Shown here one piece after another: positions 1 to 5,115 of a DNA stretch of 5,222 nt; position 1 is the first letter of the stretch, and every line of letters begins with the position of its first letter. Where the stretch lies: contig DHGK01000001.1 of the NCBI GenBank assembly GCA_002402755.1, forward strand, positions 16,180-21,401. Direction: 5' to 3'. The DNA is from Planctomycetes bacterium UBA4800. GTDB lineage: Bacteria > Planctomycetota > UBA8108 > UBA8890 > UBA8898. The position numbers were made by a program, and so were the translations under genes. Under the pieces are notes generated by a model that was not told the DNA's origin, searched no databases, and was given only the letters and a program-made list of their open reading frames with translations.

Positions 1-10
1 AGGCGGCCGG

Positions 11-46
11 GTGCGGGCGGAGCCCGCACTCTTGGGAACGGTTTTT
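11..46 (+). terminator. Possible terminator-like hairpin of an upstream gene
   Basis: Bases 11-18 (GTGCGGGC) pair perfectly with 22-29 (GCCCGCAC) around a 3-base loop. A run of five T follows at 42-46. The T-run starts 12 bases after the stem instead of directly behind it, so the arrangement is not a canonical intrinsic terminator. It may be a weak terminator, a processing or stabilising hairpin, or chance in GC-rich DNA. No upstream gene is visible in the window. Confidence 0.3.
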
Positions 47-390
47 GCATGTCATCCCGTGGAGGCCGCGGGCGAAGACGTCGCCGGCCCGCTCCGGACG
101 TGAGACTCCTTAGAGTGCCACATGGGAGCAACGTAAGGGGACGTTGGCGGCGTCTCTGCCCGCGGCCTCCGAGGTTCTTGCGCGGCAACGACTTACGCGC
201 CGGTCGGCGCCGCGCCCGCGCACCGCGGGCCGCCGCGCTGCAGGAGCGGCGCCGGCCGTCGAGCGGCCTGGGTCCCGCCCCCGTGGCGTGTTTCGTTTCC
301 GCACAACCTGTAAGGGAAGTGGACAGATCTCCGCCGGCCCGCCCCGTGCTTGCGGCGCGTGCGGCGAGCGAGTACCCTGAATGACTTCGT

Positions 391-419
391 GCGCGGCGCG
401 GCGGGGACGCCGCGGGCGC
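391..419 (+). promoter_or_regulatory. Leader hairpin with GNRA-type loop before the HEAT gene
   Basis: Bases 397-403 (CGCGGCG) pair perfectly with 408-414 (CGCCGCG), closed by the tetraloop GGGA (404-407), which fits the GNRA pattern. Four further pairs (391-394 with 416-419) can form below a small internal loop. The structure ends 6 bases before the GAGG ribosome binding core, so it could affect translation initiation or mRNA stability. In DNA this GC-rich such stems also arise by chance, and no riboswitch family was recognised. Confidence 0.3.
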
Positions 420-425
420 GGCCTT

Positions 426-434
426 GAGGTGGAG
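426..434 (+). promoter_or_regulatory. Ribosome binding site of the HEAT-repeat gene
   Basis: GAGGTGGAG contains a GAGG core (426-429) placed 6 bases before the ATG at 436. This favours ATG 436 over the in-frame TTG at 424, which would put the Shine-Dalgarno sequence inside the coding region. An in-frame stop at 382-384 limits any further extension. Confidence 0.7.
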
Positions 435-435
435 C

Positions 436-1749
436 ATGACACTGCGCTGCAGGCAGGTGCAGGCGAAGACCCGCGGGGCGGTCAAAGTCTCCGTCCTGTG
501 CGGGGCGTTCATCGGCGCCTGTCTTGTCTGCCTCCTTATCCTGTACCAGATGGACGCGCTCCGGGGCGCGGGCCCGGCGGCACCTCCCGCGCCGCCATCG
601 GGGGCCAAGAAACCGGCGAACGAACCCAGGATCGCCTACGGCGATCCGAACGCCAAGGACCCCGCGCAGTACGCCCTGGATCTCGACGGCCAGCGCGAGC
701 CCACGGAGGAGGAGCTGGTCCGCCAGGCGATCGAGGATTACCTGGCGCGGATGCGGAACATACGCGGGCCGAAGGACCAGGCGCGGGCGCTCGCCTTCGC
801 CGGGAACAAGGCCGAGCTGGCGGCGCTGCTCCGCGATCTCCCGCCGTGGGCCGTGCCGATCATCGCCGAGCTCCTGGGGAAGGAACCCGATTTCGTGCTG
901 CGCCGCATCCTGTACGACGGCCTGGCGGCGATGGGCACGGAAGAGGCCGCGGCGGTCATTCGCGACTACTTCCTCGCCCATGCATCCCAGGAGGCGCTGG
1001 GCTCGGAGCTTCGCCACGTGATCGCCGCGCTTGGCGCCTCGGACACCGCCGTCGCGTACGACACGCTCATCGAGCTGCTCGGGAAGGACGAGCCCCACCT
1101 GCGCGAGTACAGGCCGCAGTACGTGGAGGCGCTTGGCAAGCACAGCCGCGGGAGCCAGGCGCTGCCGCTTCTTCTCGACCTCTTGGCGGGCGACGGGCGC
1201 TTCGAGGTGCGGAACAAGTCGGCGCAGGCCGTGAAGAACGTGGCCAAGCGCGATGCGGGCTCCTGCCGGCCGGTGCTGCCCGAGCTCGTCCGGAGCTTCG
1301 AGAGCGAGACGCTGATCCCCGTCAGGCAGACGACGCTCGGCGCGATCGGCCAGATCGGCGACCCCGCGTCGATTCCGTACCTCGCCGGCGTCGGGACGCG
1401 CTCGCAGGAGCTCGACATACGCCTGAGCGCGGCCGCGGCCGCAAGCCGGATCGGCGGCGAGGAGGCGGTGCGGGCGCTCAACGAGATCTATGCCAACGAG
1501 TCGCAGAAGAGCGTGTTCCTGGACGCGATGGGTCAGGTGCCGGCGCCGGCCGCCGTCGAGTTCCTGCAGGGAGTCGCCGTGAACGCGCAGAGCACCGCCG
1601 AGCGCCTGATGGCGGTCAGGGCGCTGGCGCGGAGCGAGGCGCCGGAGGCGCCGGACGCCCTGCGGGCGGTGCTGGCGGTCGAGCAGGATGCCGCCGTGCG
1701 CGCGGAGGTCGAGCGGTACGTCCGCGCGGCCGAGCGGCGCGGGAGCTAG
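436..1749 (+). CDS. Membrane-anchored HEAT-repeat protein
   Basis: The 437-residue product has a basic N-terminus (R4, R6, K11, R13, K17) followed by one hydrophobic helix at about residues 18-37. By the positive-inside rule this predicts a cytoplasmic N-terminus and an exported body. A Pro/Ala-rich linker follows at about 45-58. The rest (about 90-437) is almost entirely alpha-helical with HEAT/PBS-lyase-like repeats. The clearest are at about 255-288, 293-320 (V-R-Q-T-T-L-G-A-I-G-Q-I-G-D-P pattern), 325-352, 385-413 and a last partial one at 418-430; more degenerate helical pairs lie at about 120-250. HEAT solenoids usually act as protein-protein scaffolds. No catalytic motif is visible, so a phycobilin-lyase role is not implied. 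It is the first gene of the operon, with its stop 5 bases before the lipoprotein start. Seen: membrane helix and repeats. Inferred: envelope scaffold or adaptor role. The specific function is unknown. Confidence 0.85.
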   Translation: MTLRCRQVQAKTRGAVKVSVLCGAFIGACLVCLLILYQMDALRGAGPAAPPAPPSGAKKPANEPRIAYGDPNAKDPAQYALDLDGQREPTEEELVRQAIEDYLARMRNIRGPKDQARALAFAGNKAELAALLRDLPPWAVPIIAELLGKEPDFVLRRILYDGLAAMGTEEAAAVIRDYFLAHASQEALGSELRHVIAALGASDTAVAYDTLIELLGKDEPHLREYRPQYVEALGKHSRGSQALPLLLDLLAGDGRFEVRNKSAQAVKNVAKRDAGSCRPVLPELVRSFESETLIPVRQTTLGAIGQIGDPASIPYLAGVGTRSQELDIRLSAAAAASRIGGEEAVRALNEIYANESQKSVFLDAMGQVPAPAAVEFLQGVAVNAQSTAERLMAVRALARSEAPEAPDALRAVLAVEQDAAVRAEVERYVRAAERRGS

Positions 1750-1754
1750 GTCCG

Positions 1755-3716
1755 ATGCCGCGCACGGTCGCGTGCGTCTGCGCACTCGCGTTCGCGCTGT
1801 GCGGATGCGGCGGCGGCGGCGGCGGGCCGCAACTTCTGTACGCCTACTTCGTGCGCGACGGCGCCGGGTGCGGGGCCGTGCTCGTGTTCGATCGCGCGCC
1901 CGGGCCCCCGGCGCCCGAGGCCCTGCGCTTCGAGCCGCCGCCCTCGGGAACCTTCACGTGCGCGCCGGGCGGCAGCCCCGGCGAGGTCCGAGTGGCCTTC
2001 AACGCGCCCGCGCCGTTTCCCGGCGGCGCGGAAGTCAAGGTATCTTTCATCAGCTCTGGGCGCCGGGGCGCGGCCCGCGCGGTGCGCGCCGGCCGCCCGC
2101 ATCCCGTGCTCGCCGGCGCGGTGTGGCGCGATGCGAACGGCGATTGCATCGTCACCGCGGGCGACGAGCTGCTGCTCGTGTTCGACGGGGAGGTCGCGCT
2201 GTCGCTCCCGGGCGGCGAGCTTCCGCAGTCCGAGATCGCCTTCTCGGGCCGCGAGCGGCTCGCGGGCGCGAGAATCGCGGCCGTGAAGGCGGAGGCGTCG
2301 CCCGCCGGCGTGCGCCTCACGCTGGGCGAGGGCGTGTTCCTGAGGCCCGGCAGGGCCGGGACCGCGGAGGGTTCGGAGATCGCGCTCAACGGCACGCTCG
2401 CGGCGCCGAGCCGCGCGATCGCCGGCAAGGACTCGCGCCTGGGCGCGGTGTCGAGCGGCGGCGTGCGTGTGTGCGCCGAGCCCGGCTTCGCGCCGTTCCG
2501 GGAGCGCGGCGCACTCGACCTCGGGCCCGCCGGCGGCAACCTCGATCCGAGCGTGACGTTCGCGGGGCGGCCCGGCCGCGCGCTGGCGGTGATCGCGGGC
2601 GGCTATGACCGCGCGCAGGAGCCGCGGCCCGCGGCCGACGTCTTCGTCATCGCGCTCGACGCGCCCTCGCCGCCCCTCTGGGTGGGAACGCTGCACGCGC
2701 CGCGATGGCGGCATGCGGCGGTGGCCCTGCCGGCGCCGCCGGACTCGCCCGCGCTCGGCGCCGTGCTCTTCGCCGGCGGGGACACGACCGGCAACGTGCC
2801 CGTGCGGCGGATCGAGCTCCTGGTCATCCGCGCGGATGGCCGGACGACCCTCGAGCCCCTGCCCGACACGGCGGGCTTCCCGGCCGATGCGGTGTCCCCG
2901 CCGCGGCGCGACCCGCGCGCCGCGTACGTTCCCGAAGACCCCGCGGGCGGCCTGGTGGTCATCGCGGGAGGCGATCCGTCGGGCTTCATCGGGCTCCTGC
3001 GGGTCCGGTGGCGCCCGGGCGCCGCCGCGCCCGAGATCTCGCCCCTGATCAGGAACTGGCGCGAGCCGCTGGCGGCGAACCGCGGCGGGCACACGCTGAC
3101 CGTCCTGGAAATGCCCGGCGGCGAGCAGGCCGTGTTTCTCTTCGGCGGCAAGATCCTCGGCGTGGCGGGCGTCTCATCGGTGGCCGCGCCGCTCCTCCTG
3201 TATCCCCGCCGTGCGGCGGAGGAGGCGGGCGAGGCGTGGACGATTTCGGACTTCGGCAGCATCGATGAACGCAACCTCAAGCGCGAGGGACACGCGGCCG
3301 AGTACCTGCCCGCGCGCGGCAGGGTCGTGTGCATCGGCGGCGAGGTGAAGGCCGACGTCCGCGACTGGCAGCCGCCGTGGATCGAGTCGGTGATCGAGTT
3401 CGACCCGGTCGACGGCAGCTTCCTGGAGCTGCGCGATGCGCTCTCCGGCGTGCGCGTCGAGCCCGCGCTGGCGGCGCTCCCGGGGCAGGACGGGATCCTC
3501 GTCCTGGGCGGCCGCGATGGGACCGGCGAGCTCCTGTCCACGATCGATGTCTACGTGCCGTACACGGCGCCGGCGGCCGCGCGGTGTCTCGCGTTCGGAA
3601 GCCCGCTGCCCGAGGAGGCCCTCGGGGCGAGCATCGGCGCGATGCGCGAGGACGGGGGCGTGGCGATCTACCTCGTGGGCGGCAAGGGGCGGCGCGTCTG
3701 GGAGCTGCGGCTCTGA
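1755..3716 (+). CDS. Kelch-type beta-propeller lipoprotein with dockerin-like loop
   Basis: The 653-residue product starts with a short signal peptide ending in a lipobox L-C-G-C (residues 15-18; lipidated Cys would be C18), then six glycines (19-24) as a flexible tether. Residues about 25-235 are beta-rich and Ig-like, possibly two related domains. The second opens with an acidic loop D126-x-N128-G-D130-x-x-V133-x-x-x-D137, like the calcium loop of dockerins. Residues about 275-653 contain seven hydrophobic beta-strands ending in GG (at 282, 341, 405, 464, 528, 585 and 642), spaced 57-64 residues. This is the Kelch/galactose-oxidase propeller pattern and fits about seven blades. Kelch propellers generally bind proteins or glycans; the copper-radical residues of galactose oxidase were not recognised, so an enzyme is not claimed. 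ATG 1755 is chosen because it gives a proper lipoprotein signal, although the same frame stays open far upstream. Upstream GGGAG at 1741-1745 is only a weak Shine-Dalgarno. It probably sits on the periplasmic side of a membrane, or on the cell surface. Translation is likely coupled to the preceding gene. Confidence 0.87.
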   Translation: MPRTVACVCALAFALCGCGGGGGGPQLLYAYFVRDGAGCGAVLVFDRAPGPPAPEALRFEPPPSGTFTCAPGGSPGEVRVAFNAPAPFPGGAEVKVSFISSGRRGAARAVRAGRPHPVLAGAVWRDANGDCIVTAGDELLLVFDGEVALSLPGGELPQSEIAFSGRERLAGARIAAVKAEASPAGVRLTLGEGVFLRPGRAGTAEGSEIALNGTLAAPSRAIAGKDSRLGAVSSGGVRVCAEPGFAPFRERGALDLGPAGGNLDPSVTFAGRPGRALAVIAGGYDRAQEPRPAADVFVIALDAPSPPLWVGTLHAPRWRHAAVALPAPPDSPALGAVLFAGGDTTGNVPVRRIELLVIRADGRTTLEPLPDTAGFPADAVSPPRRDPRAAYVPEDPAGGLVVIAGGDPSGFIGLLRVRWRPGAAAPEISPLIRNWREPLAANRGGHTLTVLEMPGGEQAVFLFGGKILGVAGVSSVAAPLLLYPRRAAEEAGEAWTISDFGSIDERNLKREGHAAEYLPARGRVVCIGGEVKADVRDWQPPWIESVIEFDPVDGSFLELRDALSGVRVEPALAALPGQDGILVLGGRDGTGELLSTIDVYVPYTAPAAARCLAFGSPLPEEALGASIGAMREDGGVAIYLVGGKGRRVWELRL

Positions 3717-3720
3717 GGAG
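3715..3720 (+). promoter_or_regulatory. Ribosome binding site of the GTPase gene
   Basis: GAGGAG overlaps the TGA stop of the lipoprotein gene and lies 5 bases before the ATG at 3726. It supports that start over the in-frame ATG at 3741 (residue 6) and implies translational coupling within the operon. Confidence 0.75.
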
Positions 3721-3725
3721 CGCTC

Positions 3726-4832
3726 ATGTGCGCGCCCGTCATGCCAAGACTTGCGGTGACGCCGCTCACGTCCGCGCAGCCGGCCGGCATAGGCGCCGTG
3801 GCCGTGTGGGGACTGGAAGCCGGCGAGCGCATGCGGCGCTGGTTTCCCCGCCTGGCCCGCGAGCCGGTCGTCGTGGCGCGCATCGAGGACGGCCGCGCGG
3901 GCGTCGTCGATGAGGTGGTGGCGTTCTGCGTGCCGCCGGAGCACGCGCCGACCGGCCGCGAGGAGGGCGAGATCGACTTTCACGGCGGCGGCGTGGCGCG
4001 CGCGCGCGTGTGCGCCTTTCTTGCCGCCCGGGGCGCAGAGGAGGTCCCGCCCGAGAGCTACGCGGCGCGGGCGCTCGGGCTCGATGGCGCCGCCCGCGAA
4101 GCCCTGGCGATGCTGCCGGGCGCCGTGACCGCCGCGCAGGCCGCGTTTCTCCTGCGCCAGGTCCGCGGCGAGCTTCGGCGCGAGATCGCCGCGTTGCGGG
4201 GCCTCGGCGATCGGGATTGCGCGCGCGGCCTGGACGCGCTGCTCTCGCGTGCGCGCGCGGGGATCGCGCTCGCCGCCGGCATTCGGGTGCTCGTCGTCGG
4301 GCCGGTCAACAGCGGCAAGTCCACGCTCGTCAACAGGCTGTGCGGCGCCGTGCGGTCGATCGTGTCCGAGGTCCCGGGGACGACCCGGGACCTGCTCGAG
4401 GCGCCGGGGAGGATCGAGGATTACCCGGCGACCTTCATCGACAGTTGCGGCCTGGCCGCGACCCCGAATACGATCGAAGCCCTGGGCGAAGCGCGCCTTC
4501 GGGCCGAGATTCCGCGGGCGGACTGTGTTCTGTGCCTGGGAATCGATCCGCCGGCGCTGCCCGCCCGGCCCGGGGCGGCGCTTGTCCTCGGACCGAAGGC
4601 GGATCTGGGCGGCGCGTGCCCGGCGGGCGCGCTCCCGGTCTCTGGGAAGACCGGCCTCGGCATCGAGGCGCTCAAAGCTGCCATCCTGGCAGTCGTTTGC
4701 GAGGGGCACGACCGGAGCATGCCGGCGCCGTTCACGAATCGGCAGCGCGGGTTGCTTTCGGCAGCCGCCGGCAAGCTCGCGGGCGGCGATCGGAAGGCCT
4801 GCGACGCGTTGATCGAGGAGGCCACGGCCTGA
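3726..4832 (+). CDS. MnmE/TrmE-like GTPase lacking the C-terminal catalytic tail
   Basis: The 368-residue product follows MnmE domain order. An N-terminal domain (about 1-118) has A-G-I-G-A-V-A-V-W-G at 20-29 and E-I-D-F-H-G-G-G at 82-89, matching the MnmE GGVGILRISG and ELQGHGG segments. A shortened helical part follows (about 119-183), then a Ras-like G domain (about 185-324). G1 is GPVNSGKST (192-200). The MnmE-typical switch is GTTRD (218-222). G3 is DSCG (239-242, MnmE has DTAG). E251 aligns by eye with the catalytic Glu282 of E. coli MnmE. G4 is PKAD (290-293; NKxD expected) and G5 is SGK (306-308). The protein stops after one C-terminal helix, without the final helices and FCIGK cysteine motif used by MnmE with MnmG to modify tRNA wobble uridine. 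E. coli MnmE has 454 residues. A terminator follows shortly, and no FCIGK appears in the other frames, so a simple late frameshift is unlikely. I infer a cytoplasmic GTPase paralogue, probably not a functional tRNA modifier. No symbol is given because orthology to mnmE is doubtful. It is the last gene of the operon, 9 bases after the lipoprotein. Confidence 0.88.
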   Translation: MCAPVMPRLAVTPLTSAQPAGIGAVAVWGLEAGERMRRWFPRLAREPVVVARIEDGRAGVVDEVVAFCVPPEHAPTGREEGEIDFHGGGVARARVCAFLAARGAEEVPPESYAARALGLDGAAREALAMLPGAVTAAQAAFLLRQVRGELRREIAALRGLGDRDCARGLDALLSRARAGIALAAGIRVLVVGPVNSGKSTLVNRLCGAVRSIVSEVPGTTRDLLEAPGRIEDYPATFIDSCGLAATPNTIEALGEARLRAEIPRADCVLCLGIDPPALPARPGAALVLGPKADLGGACPAGALPVSGKTGLGIEALKAAILAVVCEGHDRSMPAPFTNRQRGLLSAAAGKLAGGDRKACDALIEEATA

Positions 4833-4881
4833 ACCGTGCGCGTTGCGCCCGTCCTCCGCGGCCGCGGTACATGCCGGCATC

Positions 4882-4911
4882 CCGGGCCGGTACGCACCGG
4901 GCCCGGTTTTT
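4882..4911 (+). terminator. Rho-independent terminator of the three-gene operon
   Basis: Bases 4882-4891 (CCGGGCCGGT) pair with 4896-4906 (ACCGGGCCCGG), giving 10 GC-rich pairs with one bulged base and a 4-base loop (ACGC). Five T follow directly at 4907-4911. It lies 49 bases after the GTPase stop. A perfect 10-base palindrome, ATGCCGGCAT (4871-4880), sits immediately upstream and may add a second small stem. Confidence 0.88.
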
Positions 4912-5004
4912 CTGAGTTTTCAGGTGAATAGTCGCCCTGCCACCTACGTATAATCTAATAGAACAGTTTCGCTTGACGGCGTTCTTCGGCTACAATGGAG
5001 CCTG
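4912..5004 (+). promoter_or_regulatory. AT-richer promoter region for the downstream gene
   Basis: Directly after the terminator the composition falls clearly in GC (about 4907-4970), as expected for a promoter in such a genome. A perfect TATAAT lies at 4949-4954 but has no good -35 box at 16-18 bases upstream. A second candidate is TTGACG (4973-4978) with TACAAT (4991-4996), but their spacer is only 12 bases, too short for ordinary sigma70 use as a pair. TACAAT could act with a weak -35 near 4968. The exact promoter is not resolved; presence of a promoter somewhere here is likely. Confidence 0.4.
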
Positions 5005-5086
5005 TCACAAGACTTTGACGTCCAACGGCTTAACGCCGGCTGCGGGCGGTGCGTGCTACAAAGGCGCCGCGGCCGCCGGCGCGCGT

Positions 5087-5104
5087 GGGATCCGCGAGGG
5101 TCCC
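5087..5104 (+). promoter_or_regulatory. Hairpin with GCGA tetraloop abutting the ribosome binding site
   Basis: GGGATCC (5087-5093) pairs with GGGTCCC (5098-5104), seven pairs including one G-U, closed by GCGA, a GNRA tetraloop. The stem ends exactly where the GGGAGG ribosome binding site begins. A further GC stem lies upstream (5064-5069 with 5077-5082). Such placement could tune translation or protect the transcript. No known riboswitch class was recognised, so a regulatory role is inference. Confidence 0.35.
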
Positions 5105-5110
5105 GGGAGG
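5105..5110 (+). promoter_or_regulatory. Ribosome binding site of the 3'-end partial gene
   Basis: GGGAGG is a strong Shine-Dalgarno sequence placed 5 bases before the ATG at 5116. It is the main evidence, with the signal-like N-terminus, that the short open frame running off the window is a real gene start. Confidence 0.7.
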
Positions 5111-5115
5111 TTGCC

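Larger units (their letters stand above)
1..435. other. Intergenic region upstream of the operon, no credible gene
   Basis: No convincing coding sequence is seen here. The frames that stay open on either strand give arginine/proline/alanine-rich translations typical of non-coding reading in GC-rich DNA, with no recognisable domain and no ribosome binding site. It contains a hairpin at 11-29, a 6-bp inverted repeat at 129-146 (CAACGT, loop AAGGGG, ACGTTG), a 5-bp hairpin at 197-210, and a GC hairpin at 391-419 just before the first ribosome binding site. No tRNA, 5S, RNase P or tmRNA signature was recognised. A weak sigma70-like pair, TTGCGG (350-355) and TACCCT (373-378) with a 17-base spacer, could start the operon, but each box matches the consensus at only three of six positions. 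The true operon promoter is not identified. Confidence 0.55.

Noticed and set aside
49..384. Plus-strand open frame of 111 codons in the upstream region
   Set aside because: The product is Arg/Pro/Ala-rich without recognisable features, and no ribosome binding site precedes the ATG.
381..1754. Upstream extension of the lipoprotein frame, which stays open back to position 381
   Set aside because: It would overlap the whole HEAT gene in another frame and has no domain content. The lipobox signal peptide at ATG 1755 shows the true start.
193..1785. Long open frame on the minus strand (530 codons) opposite the HEAT-repeat gene
   Set aside because: The translation is Arg/Ala/His-rich with no recognisable domain, and it mirrors a well-supported plus-strand gene. 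Long antisense frames are expected at this GC content.
1688..2608. Plus-strand 306-codon frame across the HEAT/lipoprotein junction
   Set aside because: It gives a highly Arg-rich translation in a frame overlapping two supported genes.
3174..4880. Long open frame on the minus strand (568 codons) opposite the lipoprotein end and the GTPase
   Set aside because: It lies antisense to clear G-domain motifs and shows low-complexity Arg/Ala/Gln-rich composition without domains, so it is a GC-driven shadow.
4830..4915. Frameshift hiding an MnmE C-terminal tail beyond the GTPase stop
   Set aside because: No reading frame after the stop encodes anything like the FCIGK ending, and the intrinsic terminator begins 49 bases later.
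4995..5018. Short frame M-E-P-V-T-R-L as a possible leader peptide
   Set aside because: It has only seven codons, overlaps the candidate -10 box, and has no ribosome binding site or attenuator-like codon run.
5051..5066. Resemblance of GTGCTACAAAGGCG to the 16S rRNA segment around ACGTGCTACAATGGC
   Set aside because: The match is only about a dozen bases with no flanking rRNA similarity, so it is taken as coincidence.
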